This document shows, in pieces, positions 9,088 through 17,650 of a stretch of 64,000 bases of DNA. The notes under the pieces are model-generated. The model saw nothing but the letters and a program-made list of their open reading frames with translations. It searched no databases and was not told where the DNA came from. The DNA is from an uncultured Caldilineaceae bacterium (lineage in GTDB: Bacteria; Chloroflexota; Anaerolineae; Caldilineales; Caldilineaceae): assembly GCA_951812725.1 (NCBI GenBank), contig OX638330.1:3885405-3949404 (forward strand), given 5' to 3'. A program made the position numbers and the translations under genes. Position 1 is the stretch's first letter. Each line of letters opens with the position of its first letter.

Positions 9088-10404
9088 CTAGACCCAATAC
9101 TTGGCCAAGCCCTCGTCGATGAGCTTCTGGATTTCGGCGTCGCCATACTCCAGGGCCTCGGCAACCGGCCGTCCCTCATTGACGATCAGAAACAGAACGT
9201 CGTTTATTACGGCGCCGGCGCGCTCAGGCACAGCGGCGTAGTTGCGTTCAAAAGGATTGACTTCAGAAGCCTCTTTAAGGCCGGGCGTTTCCAGCAGCCT
9301 GGGGTCGGACATGAGGTCTGCCCGCTCGGGCACGAGCGAAATCAGTTCGCACAAGGCCCAGTAGGCATCTTTGCCGCCGTCTTTGTAGAGATACTCCATG
9401 AACTCCCAGGTGTCGCCATCGTTTTCGGAATGGCCGGTAACGGCAGAGATTGAGGTTACGGTGTCCTTGTAGCCATAGAGCGGGTCGGCTTCGCCGGTTG
9501 GGGTTGGCGGGTGGGTGTAGCCGATGTTGGGGTACATATCGGGATAGGTGTTGGTGTACTCACCGATCACCCAGGTCTGTTCTTCGGTCATGGCGGCGAG
9601 GCCGTTGCCGATGGAGTCGAAGTTGGGGAAGCCGGGATCCCATACTTCGTGAACCAGGTTCAAGTCGGCGATGTAGGTGAAGGCTTCATGGACTTCGGCG
9701 CTGGTCATGAGGGAGATCTGTTCATCGCCATTGTTCTGGATGACGTTGCCGCCCAGCTGATAGATCTGGCTCAAGACGGGCCATTCACCGGTGAGGGCAA
9801 AGCCGGCCCGGGAAATGGCGCCGGTTCCGTCCTTCTGGGTGAGCGCCTTGGCTGCGGTGGTGAAGTCGTCCCAGGTCTTGGGGGGCGACTCGGGATCGAG
9901 GCCGGCCTCTTCGAACATCTGCTTGTTGTACATCATGAGGGTACAGGTGGTGCCGGTGGGAAGTACGTAGCGCCCGTTGGTCTTGATATCAAAGAGGGGG
10001 TAGGCCTCTTCGAACCAGCTGGGCGGGAAGATGTCCTCGGGGAACTCCAGCACGAGATTCTCTTCGCGCATCTGGTGCATGAAGGCGAGGGAACGCATTT
10101 TGATCATGTTGGGCCCGGTGCCGGCTGCGAGGGCGGAGTAGAGCTTCTCGACATAGCCGCCGGCAATGGACTGGACATCGACGGTGATGCGGTCGTTTTG
10201 TTCTGCGAATTTGTCGGCTACGCTGCGGTAGAGATCCATGCGGATGTCCCACCAGCCCCAAAGAGTGAGCTCGACCGGTTCTTCGTCGGCGGCGCCTTCC
10301 ATGCCAGGCTCTGCGGCGGGAACGCAGGCGGCCATTGCCATTCCGAGGCCGGTGAGGCCGGTTATTTTGAGGAACTCACGTCGACTCGAGTTTTGCGACT
10401 TCAT
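9088..10404 (-). CDS. ABC transporter sugar-binding lipoprotein
   Basis: A 438-residue extracellular solute-binding protein (family 1). The chosen start at 10404 is preceded by GGGGAGGAG and gives a twin-arginine-like leader (SSRREFLKITG) running into a lipobox-type AMAACVP, so export via Tat and lipidation near Cys27 are likely. The mature part starts VELTLWGWWDIRMD, typical of sugar-binding proteins, and has FTTAAKALTQKDG and SRAGFALTGEWPV. The longer frame up to 10644 has no ribosome site. First gene of the three-gene importer operon; a strong promoter lies about 150 bases upstream. Confidence 0.93.
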   Translation of the reverse strand: MKSQNSSRREFLKITGLTGLGMAMAACVPAAEPGMEGAADEEPVELTLWGWWDIRMDLYRSVADKFAEQNDRITVDVQSIAGGYVEKLYSALAAGTGPNMIKMRSLAFMHQMREENLVLEFPEDIFPPSWFEEAYPLFDIKTNGRYVLPTGTTCTLMMYNKQMFEEAGLDPESPPKTWDDFTTAAKALTQKDGTGAISRAGFALTGEWPVLSQIYQLGGNVIQNNGDEQISLMTSAEVHEAFTYIADLNLVHEVWDPGFPNFDSIGNGLAAMTEEQTWVIGEYTNTYPDMYPNIGYTHPPTPTGEADPLYGYKDTVTSISAVTGHSENDGDTWEFMEYLYKDGGKDAYWALCELISLVPERADLMSDPRLLETPGLKEASEVNPFERNYAAVPERAGAVINDVLFLIVNEGRPVAEALEYGDAEIQKLIDEGLAKYWV

Positions 10405-10556
10405 GTTGTCTCCTCCCCTTGTGAAGATAAGAATTGGGTTGCTTTGTGGAACTTCGTTCGTTGTCTGGTGGGCGCTAGGGAATAGGTACGGATGAACTGG
10501 ACAAAAGTGAGATGGGCTGGTACTCGATGATATTTGGACGCGTGGTCGGCGGCAAG

Positions 10557-10586
10557 ATTCTAGCATACTGAGTATAGTCCGGTCAA
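10557..10586 (-). promoter_or_regulatory. Sigma-70-type promoter of the sugar ABC operon
   Basis: On the minus strand TTGACC (10586-10581), an 18-base spacer and TAGAAT (10562-10557) match the consensus at 5 of 6 positions each. It lies about 150 bases upstream of the binding-protein start. Confidence 0.65.
10565..10575. promoter_or_regulatory. Operator-like palindrome within the promoter spacer
   Basis: ATACTGAGTAT is an odd-centred palindrome placed between the -35 and -10 elements of the sugar importer promoter. A repressor bound there would block RNA polymerase. No regulator gene is adjacent. Confidence 0.35.
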
Positions 10587-10926
10587 CAGGCGTAGAAATG
10601 GTGGGGTCAGGCAGAAATGTATGGGTTGCCTTTGTCTGAATCAAGATTTACAGGAATTGGGGATTTTCAGGATTTCAAGCGATCGGTTGATGACTTTTCG
10701 GCTGAATCCGTTTGCGGCGGTTGAACGAGCAGAAAAAGGAAGGACAGGAAATCGGGAGGCACGCAAAGAATCTGGGGCCTGCTCCGCGTTTGTTGGCAAG
10801 AAATCGAACCTGGTAAAGAGTTTCGGTTCAGCCACCAAAGTGTCGCGACTGTGGCGGTAATACTTGATTGAATTACACGCAGTTTTCATGGAGCCAGGCA
10901 TCTGATAGTTCTTTCATAGCACCTGC
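10587..10926. other. Intergenic region with degenerate CAGGATTT-like repeats
   Basis: No convincing gene. Around 10625-10682 the sequence repeats variants of ATTTACAGGAATT / GATTTTCAGGATTTCA with a period near 11-12 bases. The remaining bases show nothing I recognise. Confidence 0.4.
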
Positions 10927-11508
10927 TTAGCCGCCGGCTCGAAATATCTCACTCAGGTTGACAGTGAACCCGTGCAACGTCGGCGAAGTCAGGTTCTGCC
11001 CCTGGCGGTAAAAGCCAACTTGCTGGTAGCTATCCTCCCTCAGTATCAGAACTGTAGTGGTGGCGGCGTTCGGACCCACAAGCCAGTATTCCTTGACGCC
11101 GCGTTGCGCATAGAGGCGGCGCTTAACTGTTTTGTCACGCTCGGCGGTGGAGTCGGAGCGAATTTCGACGATCAGGTCTGGCGCGCCCTGGATGTTGGCG
11201 GCGGTGATAATGCCGGCCCGCTCCGATGATATGAACAGTAGATCGGGTTGGACGACGTCGATATCGGAAAGTACAACATCGGTAGGTGCAAAGAAGACAT
11301 GCCCCAATTGTCCCTCCCTCACGAACTGAGCTAACCGCCATCCTAACTCGGTCTGAACTGACTGATGAGCGGTATTCGGGGCAGGCGGCATAGTAAGCAC
11401 TCCGTCCAGGAGTTCGAGGCGTTCATCGTCTGAGGTCTTCAGGTAGTCCTCGTATGTAAGTTTGGTAGTCTCAGGACTACTATTACGCCCCAAGTTGGTA
11501 CTGATCAT
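10927..11508 (-). CDS. Uma2-family PD-(D/E)XK nuclease-like protein
   Basis: A 193-residue protein of the Uma2 (DUF820) family. The ATG at 11508 is preceded by GGAGGG; the frame continues 15 codons further without a site. Landmarks: LTYEDYLKTSDDERLELLDG at residues ~18-37, VVQPDLLFIS in the core, and PDLIVEIRSDSTAERDKTVKRRLYAQRGVKEYWLV, which supplies the D...E-x-(K) nuclease-type residues. Members are abundant in Chloroflexota and cyanobacteria, and their role is unsettled (possibly mobile-element or defence related). It stands alone between the sugar importer and the amidohydrolase operon. Confidence 0.9.
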   Translation of the reverse strand: MISTNLGRNSSPETTKLTYEDYLKTSDDERLELLDGVLTMPPAPNTAHQSVQTELGWRLAQFVREGQLGHVFFAPTDVVLSDIDVVQPDLLFISSERAGIITAANIQGAPDLIVEIRSDSTAERDKTVKRRLYAQRGVKEYWLVGPNAATTTVLILREDSYQQVGFYRQGQNLTSPTLHGFTVNLSEIFRAGG

Positions 11509-11843
11509 AATTGCCCTCCAGTCACAGTGTCCTTGACCGGCACAAACTTTCAACTGAACACATGTTCTCGTACTTGCGAATCTTTGTCAAATGAACCTTT
11601 TCTGTGGTTACGCTTCGAATCTTTGCGACTAAAACGGCAGGCCAGAAGGGTTGGAAACAGTTCAAGCGCGCAGATCACGGCCCGTCTGCAAATTGGATGA
11701 ACCGCAACGCTGATGACTCCTCTCAATATCCAGAGCGGCAGCCTTTCCCCTCATTCATGATCCAAACGAAACGACGCGCTGTTGCATTGCGCCGATAGCC
11801 GTTGGCGAGAGTTTTCAGTCCAACTGAAGACGGTCACCTATCT
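11509..11843. other. Intergenic, nothing recognised
   Basis: The 335 bases between the Uma2-like start and the amidohydrolase stop contain no supported gene, RNA or strong hairpin. Confidence 0.5.
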
Positions 11844-13253
11844 CTATACTTCTGCGACAGGCCATCCGGGCCCCAAATCGATCCCTAATCGCTGAGCGCG
11901 GGCGGCGACTGAGGCGGTGACGGCGCGGCTGATCTCCAGCTCGTCGACGCGGGTGGAGCGGCCATTGCGCAGGACGAACTTGCCATTTACCAGAACGGTT
12001 TCCACGCTGCCGGCCCCCAGTGTCAGCGCAAGTAGATGGACGGGGTTGTTGGCGGGATAGGACCCCGCGGCGCGTGGGGAGCGTACGACGATGTCGGCGC
12101 GTTTGCCAGGTTCGAGGCTGCCCAACTCGGCTTGCAGACCGGCGGCGGCGGCGGCGTTAGTGGTCTGCATTTCGAGCAGCGCGGAGGGAGAAAGAGGATC
12201 ATCGCAGACGCGCGCGGCGGAGTGGGCCGCCAACATGGTTGCGGCGGGCGTGCAGTCCATGGCTCCGTCTGCGCCAAGTGATACAGGTGTGCCGCGGCGA
12301 TATCGCTCCGCCATTCTGAAGTCGGCGGTGCGGGCGATGCCGAGCGAGAAGAAGGAGATTGGGCTCCATACGATCTGGCAGCCGCTTTCCCGGATGGCGG
12401 CCTCCTCGTCATCGTCGAGGAGGTTAGCGTGGACGATGACGGTGTTCTGGTCGAGGACGCCTAGTTCATGCAGATGGACGAGCTGGCTGACGCCGGTTAC
12501 CTCACGATAGATTTCGCCTTCGCCGGGCGCGTAGCCGGCGTGCAGATGGAGGGGGAGGTTGTTGGCGCGTGAGAGGGCGTGGGCGGCCTGCAGCAGTTCG
12601 GGGGAGGCGGTGCCTACGCCGTAGACGAATACGAAGCCGCGTACGAGCGCGTCGGGGTCCTGATTGCGGTGCAGTTCGGCGTCCAGGAGTCCCAGCACGC
12701 GGTCGCGGTTGACGGGGGCGCGGGCCATGAGGCGGGGGCTTTCGAGGCCTGGCATTGCGGCGAGCGTTTCGCGGCGGTCCCAGAGGTAGGGTGGGGCGAA
12801 GAGGGCGCGCATGCCGACGCGTTCGACTGCTTGCGCTGCGTGTTCAGTTGAGAAGAGTGTGCCGGGCTCGATGAACATTGTGAATCCGCTGTGCAGCATT
12901 TCGACGGCGGCCATGGCGGTGGCATCCGCTTCATCCTGGGGAGTGACATCGGCTTTCCAGTCGGCAAATTTGATGGTTGACGCGTCTACATCGTGGATAT
13001 TGCCGAAGACGCCGCGACAGGTGGTGTGGACAATATGATTGTGGGCGTCTATGAAGCCGGGGTGGACGATGGCGCCCTCGGCATCTATCGTTTCTTCGGC
13101 GTCGTAGCGCGCCCGTAGTTCGGTGTCGGGGCCGACCTCCACAATGCGCGAGCCGGTGACGGCCACGGCGCCTGCAGAATGGATGGTGCGCGCCGCGTCC
13201 ATAGTGACCAGTTGCCCGTTGCAAATGAGTATGTCACAGGGGCTTTTGTTCAT
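11844..13253 (-). CDS. Amidohydrolase (cytosine/TRZ-ATZ deaminase-like)
   Basis: A 469-residue metal-dependent hydrolase. The metal motif HxH is FIDAHNHIVH (His71, His73); further ligands are expected in LHLHAG, IVHANLLDDDE and SLGADGAMD. The beta-sandwich ends are present: N-terminal DILICNGQLVTMD and C-terminal GKRADIVV plus VLVNGKFVLRNG. This layout fits chlorohydrolase/deaminase enzymes that remove an amino or chloro group from a heterocycle, or related amide hydrolases; the substrate is not determinable. The start nearly abuts the stop of the upstream P-loop gene (four bases between), so they are translationally coupled. Last gene of a four-gene operon. Confidence 0.9.
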   Translation of the reverse strand: MNKSPCDILICNGQLVTMDAARTIHSAGAVAVTGSRIVEVGPDTELRARYDAEETIDAEGAIVHPGFIDAHNHIVHTTCRGVFGNIHDVDASTIKFADWKADVTPQDEADATAMAAVEMLHSGFTMFIEPGTLFSTEHAAQAVERVGMRALFAPPYLWDRRETLAAMPGLESPRLMARAPVNRDRVLGLLDAELHRNQDPDALVRGFVFVYGVGTASPELLQAAHALSRANNLPLHLHAGYAPGEGEIYREVTGVSQLVHLHELGVLDQNTVIVHANLLDDDEEAAIRESGCQIVWSPISFFSLGIARTADFRMAERYRRGTPVSLGADGAMDCTPAATMLAAHSAARVCDDPLSPSALLEMQTTNAAAAAGLQAELGSLEPGKRADIVVRSPRAAGSYPANNPVHLLALTLGAGSVETVLVNGKFVLRNGRSTRVDELEISRAVTASVAARAQRLGIDLGPGWPVAEV

Positions 13254-13257
13254 TGGA

Positions 13258-13938
13258 TTAGCTCGTCATTCCCCGCTGCAGGGACTGCCTCAACAGGTCG
13301 CCTGCGGTCAGATAGGGCTGGATCTTGGCGGCAAAGTCCGCCACCGACTCGGCTACTGATGCCGTCGAGGTGTCGAGCGTGAATTTCCGTTGGATCAGTG
13401 AGTTTTCGTACTCTTCCTCGAAGCGCTGGCAGATGTGTTCGACATCCTCTTCGGGAACGACGGGGTAGGGATGCGGGCTCTGCGCCATGCGCTTGCGGAT
13501 CACTGCGGGCGCGGCGTGCAGAAGTACCAGAACTGCATCGGGCCTGAACTGAAGGATTCGCTGTTCGAGCAGGCGGGAGACTTTCCCACGGTCGCCCTCC
13601 TGGCCGCGGCCGCCGTAGCCGTAATATTTGGGAGCGTAGACCAGCTCCTCGAAGTAGATGCCGATCCCCATGAAGTTGTCGTCGGAACCGGATGCCCAAG
13701 GCGTGTGGTAATAGAGGTTGTGCCGCTGGATCACTTCGGTGAGACGGGGGCTGAGCTGCTGGAAGGCGGCGATGTCTTCGGGCGTAAGCTCTGCGCCGTG
13801 CGGCTTGGTATCGGGCAGTTTGTAATGATCGTGAATCAGCTTGAACTCGGTGCCCAAGTTCTCCTTGGACCACTCACTGATGGCGTGGGCCAGCGTTGTG
13901 GTGCCTACGTACTCGCAACCTATCAGAATCAGGTACAT
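13258..13938 (-). CDS. P-loop protein with a lysine-less Walker A
   Basis: A 226-residue protein starting MYLILIGCEYVGTTTL. The glycine-rich loop after the first strand has the spacing of Walker A (GxxxxGxTT, residues 7-15), but the invariant Lys is Thr13. The rest resembles small nucleoside or metabolite kinases: AVLVLLHAAPAVIRKRM in place of a lid strand and an Arg-rich helix. I cannot name a family with certainty. The operon context (hydroxyacid dehydrogenase, UxuA-like protein, amidohydrolase) would suit a metabolite kinase, but loss of the lysine argues for reduced or altered nucleotide use. Confidence 0.6.
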   Translation of the reverse strand: MYLILIGCEYVGTTTLAHAISEWSKENLGTEFKLIHDHYKLPDTKPHGAELTPEDIAAFQQLSPRLTEVIQRHNLYYHTPWASGSDDNFMGIGIYFEELVYAPKYYGYGGRGQEGDRGKVSRLLEQRILQFRPDAVLVLLHAAPAVIRKRMAQSPHPYPVVPEEDVEHICQRFEEEYENSLIQRKFTLDTSTASVAESVADFAAKIQPYLTAGDLLRQSLQRGMTS

Positions 13939-13992
13939 TGGTCCGTTTCTCCCTCTAATCCGTTGTTTGGATGATTGGCGGGTCCGGTATTG

Positions 13993-15012
13993 CTATGGTT
14001 TGTCTTCGTCGAGAGACTGGAGAAGTCCTTTGATGTAGCCGACTGAGTAGAGCAGCCCGTGATGCGGGCTCGCGTCGTCATAGATCGTATAGGGGAAGTG
14101 GCCGGGAATGAGGGCGCCGGTAAAGCCAACTTCTCTGAAAGTCTTGAAGATCTCCAGAAAGTCGCAGTCGGCCTCTTCGAGGAAACATTCGCGGAAATCG
14201 GGGGCGGTGCCCTTGACGCCCTGAACGTGGCCGTAGACGATCTGCCCGCGGCTGCCAAAGCGGCGGATGGCGGCGTGGGTGTCGACGTTCATGGCGGTCC
14301 AGTTGCCAAGGCAGAAGTTAAGGCCGCTTGCCGGGCTAGCGGCGATGTCCATGGCGCGCTGAAAACCATCTGGATTGTAGAACAGGCGCGGCATGCCGCC
14401 CAGCTTTTCCACGGGCGGGTCGTCGGGATGGAGAGCCAGTCTGACGCCGGCATCTTCGGCGACGGGGACTATTGCTTTGATGAAATACTCGTAATTGCTC
14501 CACATCTCTTCGCGGCTGTACTCGCGATCGCGGAAGAGTGGGCCGCGATTGGCCAGTTGCAGGTCAAAGCTGCTGACCTGGGCGTTGCCGCGGCCGGGCG
14601 TAGTGAAGGACGTACGCCATGAATTGCGGGTGACTCCCGGCTGATTGACCATCCAGTGGTAGCCGTAGACCGGAATGCCGGCCCGCCCCATGTTGCGAAT
14701 GGTTTCAGCGACATTTTCGATCTGTTGGTCGCGGCCTTCCTGGCCCAGGACTATCTTTTCATAGCACCAGTTTGGCAGGGGGTTTTCGATCGAAACGAGG
14801 TTGAGGCCGGCGTCTTCGCAATGTGTACGCGCCCTCAGAAGGGTTGGGAAATCCCAGAAGGCACCCGGTTCACTGGCTGCCTCCGGAGAGAAGCGTGTCC
14901 GGTATTCAGGATGGGAGGTAGAACTGAGGGCGACGTCAAGGATGTCGTACTGTTTCAGAAAACTGAGGTAGTTGTTCTGGTCGGGCAGGGTTGCATATGC
15001 GCAGATTCTCAT
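13993..15012 (-). CDS. Mannonate dehydratase-like protein (UxuA family)
   Basis: A 339-residue TIM-barrel protein. I use the ATG at 15012, which has GGAG at good spacing; a TTG four codons earlier is less likely. UxuA-like features: VYGYHWMVNQPGVTR, then RLALHPDDPPVEKLGGMPRL, the conserved metal-site region, followed by FCLGNWTAM, GHVQGVKG (replacing the usual H-x-R segment) and GALIPGHFP. Mannonate dehydratase converts D-mannonate to 2-keto-3-deoxygluconate in hexuronate breakdown. This copy may act on a related sugar acid. The 2-hydroxyacid dehydrogenase lies 112 bases upstream. Confidence 0.8.
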   Translation of the reverse strand: MRICAYATLPDQNNYLSFLKQYDILDVALSSTSHPEYRTRFSPEAASEPGAFWDFPTLLRARTHCEDAGLNLVSIENPLPNWCYEKIVLGQEGRDQQIENVAETIRNMGRAGIPVYGYHWMVNQPGVTRNSWRTSFTTPGRGNAQVSSFDLQLANRGPLFRDREYSREEMWSNYEYFIKAIVPVAEDAGVRLALHPDDPPVEKLGGMPRLFYNPDGFQRAMDIAASPASGLNFCLGNWTAMNVDTHAAIRRFGSRGQIVYGHVQGVKGTAPDFRECFLEEADCDFLEIFKTFREVGFTGALIPGHFPYTIYDDASPHHGLLYSVGYIKGLLQSLDEDKP

Positions 15013-15124
15013 GTTCGGCTCCAAGGGTGATCACGGTGAGAGAAGTATATGCGGACACTGCGAAGGACGCTACACGATTAAAAGGCACTTGTTGGCCGGT
15101 GAAGCTGGCTCGGTGTTTCCGCTG

Positions 15125-16132
15125 CTACGGCAGACGATAGACGAGTTCGGGTTGGGCAACCTGCATCTTTGTAGGCGGCAGGCCGGCGAGCATCGTTTCC
15201 AGATCATCGACGACCATGCGGCCGATGATGTGCATATCCTGCCAGACGGTGCCGGCGCGATGGGCGGAAAGAATCGTGTTGGGGGCGGTGCGAATGGGAT
15301 GATCGGCGGCCAGCGGCTCCTGGGGGAAGACGTCGATGGCGGCGCGGAAGCGCCCTTGATGAAGGAGTTCGGTGAGCGCGTCGAAGTCGACGAGGTGTGA
15401 GCGGCTGATGAGGACGAGGACGGCGTCGGACCTGATCAACGAGAGCAGCTCGCGGTCGAGCATGGCTTTGTTTTCATTGGAGGGGATGGCCAACACGAAG
15501 ATGACGCGTGCCTGTGAGAGCAGCTCCTGGAGGCGGACAGGCGTGCAGCCGCGTTCGCTGATGAAGCTTGCGGGCAGCCAGGGATCGTAGACCTGAATCG
15601 GGCAGCGGAAGGGGGCCAGAAGCGGTTTGAGTGATTGGGCAAGACCGCCGAAGCCGATGAAGCCGACGGGCTGGTCGTAGAGTGTAAAGGCGGTGCTGTT
15701 GCTGGGGTAGAGGTAGAGTTCCTCGCCGGCGGCGAAGTCGGTGTGTGCGCTGACGATGCCGCGGGCGGCGGCGATGGCCATGCCGAGCGCCATTTCGGCG
15801 ACCATGGGGCCATAGGCGGGTGCGCAACTGAGGACGCGGATGCCGCGGGCGAAGCAGGTCTCGTAGTCCAAATTATCGGGGCTGGGATGGCGGCCGCCGG
15901 TTTCCATAATTGCACGCAGGTTGCGCATGTCGTCCAGTGATCGGCGCTGCCAGGAAGTGGTTATGATGGCGTAGGCGTCGCGGCAGGCACGGGCGTACTC
16001 GGATTCGGGGATGGCTTCGTCCCTGCCCCAAATGACGTCGACGAGGTCGTTGAGACGCACCAGATCCTCGTTTGACATGATCATGTCCAGTGGACGGGGG
16101 TGTGGAGTCAAGATCACTTTCTGTTTGGCCAT
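15125..16132 (-). CDS. D-isomer-specific 2-hydroxyacid dehydrogenase
   Basis: A 335-residue NAD-dependent oxidoreductase related to phosphoglycerate dehydrogenase. The cofactor fold starts VGFIGFGGLAQSLKPLL (about residue 155). The catalytic trio is visible: Arg in LVLISRSHLVDFDAL, Glu in AIDVFPQEPLAADHP and His in ILSAHRAGTVW. GGAG eight to nine bases before 16132 supports the start. It is the first gene of the operon 16132-11844; the promoter is not evident. It probably oxidises or reduces a sugar-derived 2-hydroxy or 2-keto acid, in keeping with the UxuA-like gene downstream. Confidence 0.9.
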   Translation of the reverse strand: MAKQKVILTPHPRPLDMIMSNEDLVRLNDLVDVIWGRDEAIPESEYARACRDAYAIITTSWQRRSLDDMRNLRAIMETGGRHPSPDNLDYETCFARGIRVLSCAPAYGPMVAEMALGMAIAAARGIVSAHTDFAAGEELYLYPSNSTAFTLYDQPVGFIGFGGLAQSLKPLLAPFRCPIQVYDPWLPASFISERGCTPVRLQELLSQARVIFVLAIPSNENKAMLDRELLSLIRSDAVLVLISRSHLVDFDALTELLHQGRFRAAIDVFPQEPLAADHPIRTAPNTILSAHRAGTVWQDMHIIGRMVVDDLETMLAGLPPTKMQVAQPELVYRLP

Positions 16133-16204
16133 TGCGAAAATCTCCGGGGTAGGGTTGTGATGAGCCGCCGGTGCCGGAAACCGGGCGGGCGAAGGCAGGG
16201 CAAT

Positions 16205-16480
16205 CGCATCTTGTTGGCAGAGAATCTGCGGGAGATAGCCAGTTTTTCAACCGGCGCGTTTATGTTTGGCAGCAATACTGTTTTGGACGCTGTTCTCGCT
16301 GGGTAAGAGGTTGAAAGCCATGCGGCGCAAGACGGCCAAGTTGTGCTGCGCATGGACCTGACGGGTGCGACTGTCGTCCCCATCCAAGAGCCAGTAGACT
16401 GAATTCTCGATGCGCCGGTGGCTGACGGTGGAAGTCAGGAGCGGTTTGGCATCGGAGGAAGGGATGGAATTCACATCAGA
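16205..16480 (-). pseudogene. ISAs1-family transposase remnant (C-terminal end)
   Basis: The minus strand encodes pieces of the ISAs1 transposase C-terminus: SIPSSDAKPLLTSTVSHRRI, then ENSVYWLLD, GDDSRTRQ, HNLAVLRRMAFNLL, and after a stop, TGYLPQIL. Compared with the family, about five residues are missing between the WLLD and GDDSR segments, the usual HW is HR, and the Trp following KxKRAG has become a TGA stop (16247-16249). No N-terminal part or inverted repeats were found. Confidence 0.8.
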
Positions 16481-16589
16481 TGCAAATGTCTTGGGGGCTG
16501 ATGCATGCATACAATTTATCGTGGACCGTAAGAGTCAGATTCATGTTGATGGTGGGACACAGGCAATCTCATCTGTGTGTTGGACGAGA

Positions 16590-16639
16590 GTTTACGAGAG
16601 TTCATGAGCGTTTACGAGCGTTTATAAGCGTTTTCGGGT
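16590..16639. repeat. Degenerate 10-nt periodic repeat, array 1
   Basis: Five successive 10-base units of the form GTTTACGAGM: gtttacgaga, gttcatgagc, gtttacgagc, gtttataagc, gttttcgggt. No coding frame is supported here. Confidence 0.7.
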
Positions 16640-16780
16640 TGTCTGAGTTGCAATTCATGCAGTTATTGTGATGGGCTGTGATGGGGGTCTCCTCAGCGCT
16701 GGCGGGTCCGTTGAACCGCTCATGTGTGTTGTACAAGAGTTGTGCAATCTCTGAAATGGTGGGGCGTGTTTGGTCGTCTC

Positions 16781-16830
16781 ATGTCGGGTCAAGTCGGGTC
16801 ACGTAGGTATAAGTCGGGCCAGAGCGGGTG
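16781..16830. repeat. Degenerate 10-nt periodic repeat, array 2
   Basis: Five 10-base units around AAGTCGGGTC: atgtcgggtc, aagtcgggtc, acgtaggtat, aagtcgggcc, agagcgggtg. The rest of the non-coding stretch 16840-17356 contains only scattered GTCGGT-like words and no supported gene. Confidence 0.65.
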
Positions 16831-17364
16831 ATATTTTTTTTCTGGTAATTGTTGTCGTTACGCTTTTGCATCGGTTTTTCCGTTTCCAGAGTCGATTCCT
16901 GGTTCTGGCAGCCTCTCCACGACACGCATCCACGACTTTCACAGACGCCGGACTCAAGTCGGTCCGCTGGCGCCTGGGGCAGGGTGTCGTGTCCGGACGC
17001 TTCAGGTCGGTTTAAGCCGGGCAGAAAAGGGCAGTTTTCCTATATATGGACTTTTGCGTTTGGCTTCGCGCACGTTCCCTCGCTGTCTCTGTTGGGCTAT
17101 GGGTAGACAGATTGTACGCAGTTTACAGTCTTGCAAGGGTCCTCCCTCGCCTTCAGATTCCCAGCCAGTGGGAGTCATGGGTTCATGATGACGATACGCT
17201 CTCGGCAGTGTTTCTTCGTACTTCGGTACAGGGCTATTATATCACGGTTTTTGATGCATTTGCCCTGCCGGCGAAGGTCTTTGCGCGAGAGACCCAAACT
17301 GCCGTAGACTAGCTAGAACCCTGAGGCCGTTTCAGACGCCCTGCCGGCAATTGTTAGAAATACT

Positions 17365-17650
17365 GTAACTACTAAGCCACAGTAGTTGACCAGCCAGTCA
17401 TCCTTGGAACCATTCAGGCTCCTGGTGACGGAACTGGCGTGCAGCCGCCGCCATGCTCGCCAGCCGACAGGTTGCGAAGAAGGCACACGGTCGGTGAGGG
17501 ATGGTTTTGTAGGGGGGCGTTGCGGGGGCGCAGCCCCTGCACAAGGGAGGGCCGAAGGCCCGACCGCCCAAAATACAACAATGAGGGGTAGAAAGAACAC
17601 CTTTGCTCCCCTCGTTCAGAGTTGCGAATCAGTTGCGGCTGCGTAGTTAC
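17365..17650 (+). mobile_element. MITE-like element, complete copy A, with 8-bp target duplication
   Basis: A 286-bp element bounded by imperfect terminal inverted repeats: left GTAACTACTAAGCCACA; right end, read on the other strand, GTAACTACGCAGCCGCA (14 of 17 match). GAAATACT stands directly on both sides (17357-17364 and 17651-17658), as expected of an 8-bp target site duplication. The interior has hairpins: AACTACT/AGTAGTT near the left end, a GC-rich GCGGGGGCGCAGCCCCTGC stem, and GGGCC-GAA-GGCCC. It encodes no transposase, so it would be mobilised in trans. Partial relatives lie at 19509, 22866, 41925 and 53662. It ends 31 bases before the phytanoyl-CoA dioxygenase start. Confidence 0.8.

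Noticed and set aside
8284..10485. Long plus-strand frames opposite the permease and binding-protein genes
   Set aside because: Antisense to genes with clear signal peptide, EAA loop and ribosome sites.
10641..10901. An 86-codon minus-strand frame upstream of the Uma2-like gene
   Set aside because: No ribosome site or family similarity; overlaps low-complexity repeats.
17386..17646. An open frame conserved in three MITE-family copies
   Set aside because: The frame (Arg/Gly/Ala-rich) merely follows the conserved GC-rich hairpin DNA, shows no ribosome site, and its end differs between copies.
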